This document shows positions 9,801 to 17,602 of a DNA stretch of 64,000 nt, one piece after another. A program made the translations under genes and the position numbers. The number at the start of each line of letters is the position of its first letter. Positions within the stretch are counted from its first letter, which is position 1. This DNA is from JAZDCZ01 sp046757925 (GTDB lineage: Bacteria; Gemmatimonadota; Gemmatimonadetes; Gemmatimonadales; GWC2-71-9), in NCBI GenBank assembly GCA_046757925.1, contig JBHHZE010000007.1, forward strand, positions 26,348 through 90,347, written 5' to 3'. The notes under the pieces are model-generated. The model was given only the letters and a program-made list of their open reading frames with translations. It was not told the origin of the DNA and did not search any database.

Positions 9801-10133
9801 TTACAGGACGGTGTCGATCTTGGCGGCCAGGACGAAGTCACTTTCGGTCAGACCGTTGATCTTGTGAGTCCAGATCTTGATACCGACCTTACCCCACGCC
9901 AAGTAGATATCGGGATGGTGCCCTTGATCCTCAGCTAGGGCGCCCACGCGGTTGGTGAACTCGAGAGCCGTGGCGAAATCCTTGAACTGGTACTCGTTCT
10001 CCAGGTGGTGATCGTCGACCACATTCCAGGTGCCTCCCAGCTCATTGGCTAGTTCGGCCAACCTCGGTGGAGCCAGCGGAGGCACGCCTCCACGGCAGGG
10101 CACGCATTGCTTGTTCGCCAGGTCGCTTGTCAT
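9801..10133 (-). CDS. phhB: 4a-hydroxytetrahydrobiopterin dehydratase
   Basis: Pterin-4a-carbinolamine dehydratase (PCD/DCoH), which recycles the pterin product of aromatic amino acid hydroxylases; some relatives act in molybdopterin metabolism instead. The 110-aa protein has the family signature: adjacent histidines followed by FKDFATALEF, then EDQGHHPDIYLAWGKV and the closing THKINGLTESDFVLAAKID. An N-terminal CVPC pair may be incidental. No phenylalanine hydroxylase is nearby, so its pterin partner is unknown. A promoter lies upstream at 10167-10195. Confidence 0.93.
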   Translation of the reverse strand: MTSDLANKQCVPCRGGVPPLAPPRLAELANELGGTWNVVDDHHLENEYQFKDFATALEFTNRVGALAEDQGHHPDIYLAWGKVGIKIWTHKINGLTESDFVLAAKIDTVL

Positions 10134-10166
10134 AGGAGCACTCTTCTCATCGAGTAACCTGGGGTG

Positions 10167-10195
10167 ATCGTATACCTGTTACCTCTGTTGTGCAA
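10167..10195 (-). promoter_or_regulatory. Sigma70-type promoter for phhB
   Basis: Read on the minus strand, TTGCAC (10195-10190) and TACGAT (10172-10167) are separated by exactly 17 bp. The predicted start is near 10160, giving a leader of about 27 nt to the phhB ATG. The same TACGAT -10 sequence is used by the divergent asnS promoter. Prediction by pattern only. Confidence 0.6.
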
Positions 10196-10209
10196 GCTCT
10201 GAGTAACGT

Positions 10210-10238
10210 TTGACAGCGTGCCTTGGCCTGGCTACGAT
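10210..10238 (+). promoter_or_regulatory. Sigma70-type promoter for asnS
   Basis: Consensus TTGACA (10210-10215), a 17-bp spacer, then TACGAT (10233-10238). The -10 box ends 8 nt before the asnS ATG at 10247, so transcription should begin at or within about 2 nt of the start codon. This also argues against the in-frame TTG at 10223, which lies inside the promoter. Confidence 0.7.
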
Positions 10239-10246
10239 ACCGCGCA

Positions 10247-11545
10247 ATGCAAAACAATGTCTTGATCAAGGATCTCGCAGAGCACGTCGGCGAGACGGCT
10301 CGTGTCTTCGGCTGGGTCACAACCATTCGGTCGAGCGGCAAGATCTCTTTCGCGGTGCTCCGGGACGGAACCGGTTACCTCCAGTGCGTGATTAGCAAGA
10401 ATGAGGTAACGGAGTCGGTCTGGGCTGAGGCCGCCAAACTTTCTCAGGAATCATCGGTGGAGATGGTTGGCGAGATCCGCGAGGACGAGCGGTCTCCTGG
10501 TGGGGTCGAGTTGGGTGTGGCCCTGTTGAAAGTCCTAGGGGAAAGCACCGATTTCCCTATTACAAAAAAGGAACACGGGACTTCCTTCCTGCTCGAGCGG
10601 CGACACCTGTGGCTCCGTTCTAAGCGACAGACGGCAATCATGCGAGTGCGTCACGAAGCCATCCAGGCGATTCGAGATTTCTTTTATCAACGCGATTTCG
10701 TGCTGGTAGACACTCCGCTGTTGACGGGCGCGGTTGGCGAATCCACCGGGAGTCTATTCGAGACGGACTATTTCGATCTGGGGAAAGCCTACCTGGCGCA
10801 AACCGGCCAGTTGTATCTCGAGGCTGCCGCCGCCGCATTGGGCAAAGTGTACTGCTTTGGCCCGACGTTCCGGGCGGAGAAATCAAAGACCCGGCGGCAC
10901 CTGGCTGAGTTCTGGATGGTGGAACCCGAGGTCGCTTGGTATGACTCCGACGACAACATGAGGCTACAGGAACAGTTTGTCGCCTACATAGTGGAGCGTT
11001 GTCTCGAGCAGCGTGGCGAGGAGTTGAAGGTTTTGGAACGTGATATGACGGCCTTGGGCAACGTAACTCCCCCGTTCCATCGGGTATCCTATACCGATGC
11101 CGTAGACAAGCTGCGACAACTCGGCGCGGACGTTGAGTGGGGCAGAGACCTGGGTGCTGATGAGGAAACCAAGTTGGCCGCGTCGTTCGATAAACCCGTG
11201 TTCGTTTACAACTATCCGCGTGGTGCTAAGGCATTTTACATGAAGGAAAACCCCGACGATCCCAAGACGGCGCTATGTAACGATTGTCTGGCTCCCGAAG
11301 GGTACGGTGAAATCATCGGCGGCAGTCAACGTGAAGACGACCACGATCGACTGTTGAACCGCATCAGAGAAGAAGGCCTTCCAGAGCAAGCTTACGGCTG
11401 GTATCTCGACCTGCGGAGGTACGGAACGTTTGTGCATTCGGGATTCGGCTTGGGGGTCGAGCGCACCGTCGCCTGGATCTGCGGTATAAAGCATATCCGT
11501 GAAGCCATAGCGTTTCCGAGAATGATGACACGGTTGTATCCCTGA
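10247..11545 (+). CDS. asnS: Asparaginyl-tRNA synthetase
   Basis: Class IIb aminoacyl-tRNA synthetase charging tRNA-Asn. The N-terminal OB anticodon-binding domain (VFGWVTTIRSSGKISFAVLRDG) is at about 15-100. Motif 2 (FGPTFRAEKSKTRRHLAEF) and motif 3 (GFGLGVERTVAWICG) are intact, and the protein ends with the AsnRS-type FPRMMTRLYP. From ATG 10247 it is 432 aa, the usual size. A longer reading from TTG 10223 would add eight residues but starts within the promoter. No ribosome-binding site is visible, consistent with a leaderless mRNA. Confidence 0.97.
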   Translation: MQNNVLIKDLAEHVGETARVFGWVTTIRSSGKISFAVLRDGTGYLQCVISKNEVTESVWAEAAKLSQESSVEMVGEIREDERSPGGVELGVALLKVLGESTDFPITKKEHGTSFLLERRHLWLRSKRQTAIMRVRHEAIQAIRDFFYQRDFVLVDTPLLTGAVGESTGSLFETDYFDLGKAYLAQTGQLYLEAAAAALGKVYCFGPTFRAEKSKTRRHLAEFWMVEPEVAWYDSDDNMRLQEQFVAYIVERCLEQRGEELKVLERDMTALGNVTPPFHRVSYTDAVDKLRQLGADVEWGRDLGADEETKLAASFDKPVFVYNYPRGAKAFYMKENPDDPKTALCNDCLAPEGYGEIIGGSQREDDHDRLLNRIREEGLPEQAYGWYLDLRRYGTFVHSGFGLGVERTVAWICGIKHIREAIAFPRMMTRLYP

Positions 11546-11552
11546 GATACCA

Positions 11553-12317
11553 CTAGCTACCCTCGGACTTCTTCACGTCTTCCCATAGTTCATCGAGTTG
11601 GGAGAGATCCGCTCGGGCGAGATCGATCTCCCGGCCGCCGGCGAGGTTTTCGACAGCCCGGAACCGCTTCAGAAACTTGCTATTCGCCTTCTCCAGTGCC
11701 GCGCGCGGATCGCAGTCTAGCTTCCTCGACAAGTTGACCACCGCAAACAACAGGTCCCCGATCTCCGATTTCACGCGCTGGGCGTCCGCCCCGTTTGCCA
11801 ACTCAGATTCCAATTCCTCCAACTCTTCGCGAACTTTTTGTCGCGGCCCGCTGACGTCGGGCCAATCGAACCCAACCCCGCCTGCCCTTTCCTGTAATCG
11901 CATCGCCATGATCAGAGCCGGCAGAGTAGGCGGTAGGCCGTCGAGCACACTGCGCTGTGATCCTCCACGGTCGGTGAGCTTGGTTCGTTCCCATGATTCC
12001 GGCTCGTCACCCCTGTCGAACAGGTGAGGATGCCGGCGCCACATCTTTGCCTCGATCGTACGCGTGACATCACCGGCACCGAATGTCCCGGCCTCCTCAC
12101 CCAGCACAATCTGGAACGCCAGGTGGAGGAGCAGATCGCCCAGCTCCTCTCTGATGCGTTCGTCGTCTCGCGACGCAATCGCTTGATCCAGTTCCAATGC
12201 CTCTTCGACCAGATACGGTCGCAATGTGAGCGACGTTTGGGCGGCGTCCCAGGGACACCGCCTACGAAGGTCGCGGACCAGTTCTACGATACGTCCAAGC
12301 GCTGATGGTTCTTGCAT
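11553..12317 (-). CDS. mazG: Nucleoside triphosphate pyrophosphohydrolase MazG
   Basis: House-cleaning NTP pyrophosphatase with two MazG repeats. The first carries CPWD, then EEALEL and EELGDLLLHLAFQ (metal-binding EExxE/ExxD pattern); the second carries REELEELESE and SEIGDLLFAVVNLSR. Length from ATG 12317 is 254 aa, typical for the duplicated form. An in-frame GTG/ATG farther upstream would start inside the promoter at 12336-12365, so 12317 is preferred. Its end lies 7 nt from the convergent asnS stop. Confidence 0.94.
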   Translation of the reverse strand: MQEPSALGRIVELVRDLRRRCPWDAAQTSLTLRPYLVEEALELDQAIASRDDERIREELGDLLLHLAFQIVLGEEAGTFGAGDVTRTIEAKMWRRHPHLFDRGDEPESWERTKLTDRGGSQRSVLDGLPPTLPALIMAMRLQERAGGVGFDWPDVSGPRQKVREELEELESELANGADAQRVKSEIGDLLFAVVNLSRKLDCDPRAALEKANSKFLKRFRAVENLAGGREIDLARADLSQLDELWEDVKKSEGS

Positions 12318-12340
12318 TTGCGTTCTCACGCCGGTACAAT
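12312..12340 (+). promoter_or_regulatory. Promoter for alr
   Basis: TTGCAT (12312-12317), 17-bp spacer, TACAAT (12335-12340). Predicted transcription start is near 12347, leaving a leader of only about 6-12 nt before the candidate GTG starts at 12353 or 12359. Its -10 element overlaps the mazG -10 on the opposite strand by five bases. Confidence 0.65.
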
Positions 12341-12365
12341 ACGCATCCGGTCGTGAACGTGTCAA
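12336..12365 (-). promoter_or_regulatory. Promoter for mazG
   Basis: On the minus strand TTGACA (12365-12360) and TATTGT (12341-12336) are 18 bp apart. The start site would be near 12329, giving a leader of about 11 nt to the mazG ATG at 12317. It shares the GTACAATAC core with the oppositely directed alr promoter. Confidence 0.6.
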
Positions 12366-13423
12366 CGCAGTCGCGTACAGGACGAGCTTGGATCGAGGTT
12401 AACCTCGCCAATCTCGTCGCCAACGCGCAAACCGTGCGTGCGGCTGCCAAGGGCGCCGCGTTGTTGCCGATGGTCAAGGCGGACGGTTACGGCTTGGGCG
12501 CCGTGGAAGTCGCACGAGCATTGGAAGATCTGGACCCCTGGGGTTTTGGGGTTGCGACGCCGGAAGAGGGTGTAGTACTCAGAGAGGCCGGTATCCGCCG
12601 GCCCGTTCTTGTTTTTACCCCAGCTTCTCCGGAGACACAAGACCTGTTTCTCCGGCACGATCTGAGGGCCGTCCTGGACGACCCGGCCGTGATCGACAGG
12701 TGGCATCTGCCTTTCCATCTCGAGATCGACACGGGCATGGGGCGCTGTGGCATCAGGTACGATGACGAGTGCCTCGAGAACATCGACTCGCGAATGCTGG
12801 AAGGGGTTTTCACCCACTTCTACGCGGCGGACGACAGCCCCGGAACGGTCACCGAACAGTGGGCCCGGTTCGAGAGTGCCATCGACAGCCTGCCCCGACG
12901 GCCCGAGGTGGTTCACGCGGCGAACAGCGCCGGAGCGTGGCGACTCGACGCGTCCGTCGACATCGTGAGACCCGGGATCTTTCTCTATGGCGGACGGTGT
13001 GGCGAAGACTTACCGGCTCCAGCGCCTGTGGCCACTCTCCATGCACGTGTGGTCAGCGTTCGAAGCCTGCCCCAAGGGGCAACTGTCAGCTACGGGGGCG
13101 ACTGGACCGCTACGCGAGACACGATAGTGGCGACACTCGGCATAGGGTACGCGGACGGCGTACGACGTTCTCTGCAGGGGAGAGCTCAGGTGTTGTTGCA
13201 GAACGTGCGATATCCTGTAGTTGGGCGGGTAACGATGGATTTCATCATGGTGGACATTGGTCCGGAGGGCAAAGCGAAAGTCGGTGACAATGCCACCCTG
13301 ATCGGTGGTACGGAAGAAACCGCTATTACGTTGGACGAGTTCGCGTCATGGTCGAGCACGATTTCGTACGAAGTTCTGACCGGTTTGGGAAGTAGGGTCG
13401 TCCGAGAGTACTTGCCCCTATGA
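12353..13423 (+). CDS. alr: Alanine racemase
   Basis: PLP enzyme making D-alanine for peptidoglycan. The fold-type III barrel begins with RAWIEVNLANL; the PLP lysine is K42 in MVKADGYGLGA, and the second catalytic base is the Tyr of GIGYADG. MDFIMVDIG and the C-terminal SYEVLTGLGSRV are family hallmarks. The frame extends to ATG 12305, but that start lies upstream of and within the promoter, so GTG 12353 (356 aa) or GTG 12359 is more likely. Its stop overlaps the deoB ATG by 4 nt. Confidence 0.94.
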   Translation: MNVSTQSRTGRAWIEVNLANLVANAQTVRAAAKGAALLPMVKADGYGLGAVEVARALEDLDPWGFGVATPEEGVVLREAGIRRPVLVFTPASPETQDLFLRHDLRAVLDDPAVIDRWHLPFHLEIDTGMGRCGIRYDDECLENIDSRMLEGVFTHFYAADDSPGTVTEQWARFESAIDSLPRRPEVVHAANSAGAWRLDASVDIVRPGIFLYGGRCGEDLPAPAPVATLHARVVSVRSLPQGATVSYGGDWTATRDTIVATLGIGYADGVRRSLQGRAQVLLQNVRYPVVGRVTMDFIMVDIGPEGKAKVGDNATLIGGTEETAITLDEFASWSSTISYEVLTGLGSRVVREYLPL

Positions 13424-14607
13424 GCAAACCGCGCAGAGGGCGGATCGCCCTCGTCGTGTTGGACGGACTGGGCATAGGGGCTGCGCCCGACGCCGCTGAC
13501 TACGGCGATTCCGGCAGCAATACCCTCGCTAACGTGGCCAAAGCGGTAGGCGGCCTGGAACTGCCTTATATGAGCTCGCTTGGCTTGGGTTGCATACGTC
13601 ACGTCGATGGATTGGCTTGCGGGCAGGCGGAGGCGGCTTTCGGGGCTGCGCTGCCCAGGTCGCCCGGCAAGGACAGCACTACCGGACATTGGGAGATCTG
13701 CGAGGTCCTGCTGGACGAGCCGTTTCCTACATATCCCGGCGGCTTCCCCGAGGACGTGATCGACGCGTTCGAGCGGGGGACCGGGCGCAAGGTGATAGGC
13801 AATGTGGCTGCCTCCGGGACAACGATCATCGAGGATCTTGGCGAGAGTCAGTTGGAGACGGGGGCGTGGATCGTGTACACCTCCGCCGACAGTGTTTTTC
13901 AAGTGGCCGCCCACGAGGACCTCATCCCGCTGGAGGAGCTCTACGCTGCGTGTGAGCATGCACGACGCGAGATCCTGGTTGGCGGGAACATGGTATCCAG
14001 GGTCATTGCCCGCCCCTTCGTCGGGAACCACGGTAGCTTTCGGCGCACCGCCAACCGTCGCGACTTTTCCGTGGCTCCCGTGCGGCCGACACTGCTCGAG
14101 CGGCTTGCAGACGCGGGTGTTGCCCGAGTGGGAGTGGGCAAGGTCGATGACCTGTTCGCCGGTCGTGCGATCTCGAGCCAACATACTCCAACCAACGAGG
14201 ATGCATATCGCCTGATTGGTCAGGCGCTCACAACCATGGACCATGGGCTACTTTTCGCCAACGTGATAGAGTTCGATCAGAGCTGGGGGCACCGCAACGA
14301 CATTCAGGGGTTTTATAAGGGGCTTAGAGATCTCGACTCCGCGCTTCCAGGCCTGGTGGGGTTGCTCAGGGACGATGACCTGATGATCCTTACGGCCGAC
14401 CATGGTAACGATCCGACCACGTCCTCTACCGATCACTCGCGCGAGGCGGTCCCGATCCTGGTAGTGGGCCCGCAGGTTGTCCCTGTTGGGCTGGGCACAC
14501 GATCTACATTTGCCGATATTGGAGCGACAGTGGCCAACTATTTTGGATTACAGTCAGCTGTGGGAGAATCTTTTTTGGAGGATATCGCACCGTGGGCGGC
14601 AAGCTGA
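13420..14607 (+). CDS. deoB: Phosphopentomutase
   Basis: Alkaline-phosphatase-superfamily mutase interconverting (deoxy)ribose 1-phosphate and 5-phosphate in nucleoside catabolism. N-terminal VVLDGLGIGAAPDA gives the first metal Asp; GKDSTTGHWEI contains the phosphorylated Thr region; the C-terminal TADHGNDPTTSSTDHSRE supplies the remaining Asp/His metal ligands. 395 aa is normal. The following cytidine deaminase starts 16 nt before its stop, giving a nucleoside salvage unit. Confidence 0.97.
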   Translation: MSKPRRGRIALVVLDGLGIGAAPDAADYGDSGSNTLANVAKAVGGLELPYMSSLGLGCIRHVDGLACGQAEAAFGAALPRSPGKDSTTGHWEICEVLLDEPFPTYPGGFPEDVIDAFERGTGRKVIGNVAASGTTIIEDLGESQLETGAWIVYTSADSVFQVAAHEDLIPLEELYAACEHARREILVGGNMVSRVIARPFVGNHGSFRRTANRRDFSVAPVRPTLLERLADAGVARVGVGKVDDLFAGRAISSQHTPTNEDAYRLIGQALTTMDHGLLFANVIEFDQSWGHRNDIQGFYKGLRDLDSALPGLVGLLRDDDLMILTADHGNDPTTSSTDHSREAVPILVVGPQVVPVGLGTRSTFADIGATVANYFGLQSAVGESFLEDIAPWAAS

Positions 14608-15002
14608 GCGCCGATTCCGATCCCGTAGTGGCAGCGGCGGTCGACGCTCGCTCGAATGCCTACGCGCCGTACAGCGGTTTTGCCGTCGGTGCGGCGGTCG
14701 AGACGGAGGACGGCCGGATCTTCACCGGTGCCAATGTCGAGAATGCGTCATATGGCCTCACCAACTGCGCGGAGCGTGCTGCCATTGGCGCGGCGGTGGC
14801 GGCCGGGGCACGGCGATTCACACGCGTGGTGGTTGTGACCGACAGCTCGCCACCGGCCGCGCCCTGCGGAGCATGCCGCCAAGTCATGAGCGAGTTTGGA
14901 GGCGATCCTATAGTGGAGGCACGGGGACCCGAGGGATCGATGCGCTGGCGATTGAGTGAGTTGTTGCCCAGTGCCTTCGGTCGGGAGGATCTGGATCAAT
15001 GA
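14592..15002 (+). CDS. cdd: Cytidine deaminase
   Basis: Homotetrameric zinc deaminase converting cytidine and deoxycytidine to uridines. C59-A-E61 and P91-C92-G-A-C95 provide the zinc cysteines and catalytic Glu, and YAPYSGFAVGAAVE with GANVENASY forms the nucleoside-binding region. 136 aa is the usual length for the small form. The GTG at 14592 is the best start because residues from it align with the family N terminus. It overlaps deoB and, by 4 nt, the next gene. Confidence 0.96.
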   Translation: MGGKLSADSDPVVAAAVDARSNAYAPYSGFAVGAAVETEDGRIFTGANVENASYGLTNCAERAAIGAAVAAGARRFTRVVVVTDSSPPAAPCGACRQVMSEFGGDPIVEARGPEGSMRWRLSELLPSAFGREDLDQ

Positions 15003-15286
15003 GAATGGGTAGAGTAATAGGAACCGTAGTGGCCACGAGGAAGGATCCCTCCTTGGAGGGGGTGAAGTTCCTAGTGGTCGAGAACCTGAACTTGGAGCTG
15101 GAGGGAGACGGGGGTTACGTGATCGCTGTCGATGCGGTAGGCGCCGGAGCCGGTGAGGTGGTCCTGTACGCCTCCGGGTCATCGGCCAGACAGACTCACC
15201 TAACCAAGGACCGTCCCGTCGATGCCGTGATTATGGCCATACTGGATTCCTTTGAGGCGCATGGTAAAACAACTCGGCTGGCTTAG
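14999..15286 (+). CDS. Orphan microcompartment vertex protein (EutN/CcmL family)
   Basis: 95 residues matching the EutN/CcmL pentamer family: MGRVIGTVVATRKDPSLEGVKFLVVENL at the start, then AVDAVGAGAGEVVLYASGSSAR and the conserved PVDAVIMAILD. In known microcompartments these pentamers cap the vertices of the protein shell. No hexameric BMC shell gene is present in this window. The gene is translationally coupled (ATGA) to cdd and follows deoB; sugar-phosphate-type microcompartment loci are known to carry nucleoside and deoxyribose enzymes. It could be a relic, serve a shell encoded elsewhere, or act outside a shell. Confidence 0.9.
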   Translation: MRMGRVIGTVVATRKDPSLEGVKFLVVENLNLELEGDGGYVIAVDAVGAGAGEVVLYASGSSARQTHLTKDRPVDAVIMAILDSFEAHGKTTRLA

Positions 15287-16463
15287 TTTATTTGCCCTGG
15301 CGGTTGCCTGCACCGAAGACATAGCGGCCCCGGGTGCTTGTCCCGAGTTCTGTCCGTCAACTCAGATCCGAGTCATCGACACCATCCTCTCGGGCATCGT
15401 CGAGCGTGACAGTTCCTTCCGAGGATATGTCACTCCCCAGCAGGCATCCCAAATGCAGCTCGTTTCGGATGGCACGATTTCTTCGCGTGCGATGATCAAG
15501 TTCCTGCGGTTCGACGATTCGGTGGCACTCAGCACTTTCGGCTCGGATAAGCCCGTCGTCGCCACAGATTCCTTTCAGATCACCCTCAACCTGGAAAGAC
15601 GTTCGGCCACGGACTCGAGCCTCTCGCTCACCATCCACCGCATCCCTGTGGGTATCGATTCCACGACCACTTCCGCGGACCTCGATCCGTTCTTCAGCGA
15701 CAGTACGCTAATTGCAAGGATCCCGCTCGCGGATACCGTGACCCCGGGGCCGCTCACCGTGATATTGCCGCCGACGGCGTTCCCAGCCTTAGCCACGGAT
15801 AGCTTGATCACGGCCATAGGTATCGCAGTGGAATCGCAGAATCCGGCGTTCGCCGAGATCTCGGCTAACGGCAGTGGGAACGGTGCATCCATTAAGCGCT
15901 GGATACAGGTCGACTCGGCCGATGGGGTTACGGCACAGCGGACCGAGAGCCAGCAGGTCGATTTCGATAGCTTCACCACCACGTCGATCGCCCCGCCGGG
16001 TTCCGACGCGTTGTTCGTCGGGGGCAGCCCTTCGGCCCGAGCACTCCTACGGGTGAATGCGCCAGCTTTTATCGTGGATACGTCCAACGTAATACGGGCA
16101 ACGCTGATCATGGTACCGAGCGAGCCGGTGATAGGTCCGCCCGGCGACACGGTGCGAGTTCAGGCGGAAAGCCTCGTGTCGGATTTCGGGCCGAAATCCC
16201 CCATCGTACCCTTGCCATCGGATTCGCTGTTGTTTGGCAGTGCCCTCCTACCGGTTGGCAGCACCGACACGGTGCGCATAGATATCACCCATATCGTGCT
16301 CCCCTGGAGGAACAACCCCATGGTGCCGCGGTCGTTCATGCTGCGGGTGACTCCTGAAGGTTCAGGGATCGGAGAGTATCGGTTCAACTCGAGCCGCGCC
16401 GCTTTTGGTAGGCCACAAATACAGTTTACCTTCATACCGCCGGCGGGCAGCGAGAACCGTTGA
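15261..16463 (+). CDS. Lipoprotein of unknown function
   Basis: Starts at ATG 15261 inside the end of the EutN gene. Residues 1-17 form a basic-hydrophobic signal ending in ALAVAC, a plausible lipobox, so the mature protein is probably lipid-anchored. Two more cysteines follow in CPEFC. The remaining roughly 370 residues are beta-strand-like, rich in Ser/Thr/Asp, with repeated DSxxL patterns and no catalytic motif I recognise. Its stop overlaps the start of the barrel-protein gene (TGATG), so the two are likely co-produced and may act together at the outer membrane. Confidence 0.8.
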   Translation: MVKQLGWLSLFALAVACTEDIAAPGACPEFCPSTQIRVIDTILSGIVERDSSFRGYVTPQQASQMQLVSDGTISSRAMIKFLRFDDSVALSTFGSDKPVVATDSFQITLNLERRSATDSSLSLTIHRIPVGIDSTTTSADLDPFFSDSTLIARIPLADTVTPGPLTVILPPTAFPALATDSLITAIGIAVESQNPAFAEISANGSGNGASIKRWIQVDSADGVTAQRTESQQVDFDSFTTTSIAPPGSDALFVGGSPSARALLRVNAPAFIVDTSNVIRATLIMVPSEPVIGPPGDTVRVQAESLVSDFGPKSPIVPLPSDSLLFGSALLPVGSTDTVRIDITHIVLPWRNNPMVPRSFMLRVTPEGSGIGEYRFNSSRAAFGRPQIQFTFIPPAGSENR

Positions 16464-17602
16464 TGCGGAGGGTGATAGGACTCCTCGCCGTCCTGGCCCT
16501 TGCGTTACCGCGGCCCGCGACGGCGCAGAACTCACTGTTCGGTGTGCTCGGCATTGGTTTTCCAGGACGGCCTGACGGCGTCAGGAGCAGAGCGCTAGGC
16601 GGCGGTTACGGCGTGTTAGACGCGCGGTCTGGCGTCAATCCCGCCGCCATAGTTGGGTTCCGTTCCCTCACGGCCGCCCTCAACTTCGGCACGACGCTCC
16701 GCAAGTACGCGGCACTGGATACATCGGTGACCGGACTCTCCGAAACGCGATTCCCCACAGGCGTGCTTGGAGGGACCTTCGGCGGCAGCGCGGTGTCGGC
16801 CTCCTTGGGCTTCTCGAGTTATGCGGAACGCACATTCGACCTCGTGACACGCGACACCATTTCCATTCGCGGTGAGCAAGTTGCGGTAGCCGATCGCCAG
16901 CAATCGGATGGTTCGATCGCCGATGTCCGGGCGGCGTTGGCTCTCAGACTATCCCAGCGGCTGAGCATTGGAGGTGCCATCCATATCCTCACCGGTTCGG
17001 CGCGCGTCACCACCAGGCGCGGATTCGAGAATCCCAAACTCCGGCCGCTGGGTGAGGTGGACCAACTGTCGTTTCAGGGAACGGGTTTCTCCGCCGGGAT
17101 GATGTGGGCGGCGCATCCACGTCTCACCTTGGCTGCGGCCGTACGCTCCGATGGTACGCTCGAGACTACCCGTGATTCTGTGCGGGGGCGCGACATCGAG
17201 CTGCCAAAATCGTTCAGCGGCGGAGCGGTGTTCGCCGTCACGCGCACGATCAGATGGTCGAACTCGGTAACGTGGAAGTCCTGGTCTGACGCTGCGGCGG
17301 ACTTGAGCGCCATCGGTGCGGGCCAAGCGTTCGATGTGTGGGAGTTCGGGAGTGGATTAGAGATCGGGGGCGGTGAGAGCGGATCGAGCAAGCCACTGCG
17401 ACTTGGTTTACGCTACGCCCAATTGCCGTTCAGTCCAACCTCCGACCAGGCGCGCGAACTCGATTTTTCCTTCGGCACGTCGATCCTGGTCGCCAGCGAA
17501 CGAGGCATCATAGACTTCGGTGTCGAACGGCTGTTGCGCGATGGTGCCGGCGCCGAGGAACGGGCGTGGCATATCTCATTCGGTCTCACGATACGGCCGT
17601 GA
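16463..17602 (+). CDS. Outer-membrane beta-barrel protein, PorV/FadL-like architecture
   Basis: 379 residues with a signal peptide ending near ATAQ (about residue 22). SRALGGGYGVLDARSGVNPAA resembles the start of PorV/UPF0164-type outer-membrane proteins, where an alanine/glycine stretch with NPA precedes the barrel. The rest alternates polar and hydrophobic residues with aromatic girdle positions and ends in HISFGLTIRP, a strand-like C terminus. It sits one base after the lipoprotein gene and four bases before mtaB. Transport or secretion function is not established. Confidence 0.7.
   Translation: MRRVIGLLAVLALALPRPATAQNSLFGVLGIGFPGRPDGVRSRALGGGYGVLDARSGVNPAAIVGFRSLTAALNFGTTLRKYAALDTSVTGLSETRFPTGVLGGTFGGSAVSASLGFSSYAERTFDLVTRDTISIRGEQVAVADRQQSDGSIADVRAALALRLSQRLSIGGAIHILTGSARVTTRRGFENPKLRPLGEVDQLSFQGTGFSAGMMWAAHPRLTLAAAVRSDGTLETTRDSVRGRDIELPKSFSGGAVFAVTRTIRWSNSVTWKSWSDAAADLSAIGAGQAFDVWEFGSGLEIGGGESGSSKPLRLGLRYAQLPFSPTSDQARELDFSFGTSILVASERGIIDFGVERLLRDGAGAEERAWHISFGLTIRP

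Noticed and set aside
10223..10246. TTG start for asnS
   Set aside because: It sits inside the TTGACA-17-TACGAT promoter; ATG 10247 gives the normal AsnRS start.
12305..12352. ATG 12305 as alr start and the upstream mazG start at 12365
   Set aside because: Each would place the start codon upstream of its own predicted transcript start.
13186..14244. Long open frame on the minus strand across alr and deoB (about 350 codons)
   Set aside because: It lies wholly antisense to two confidently identified enzymes, has no recognisable domain, and its reading reflects codon bias of the real genes.
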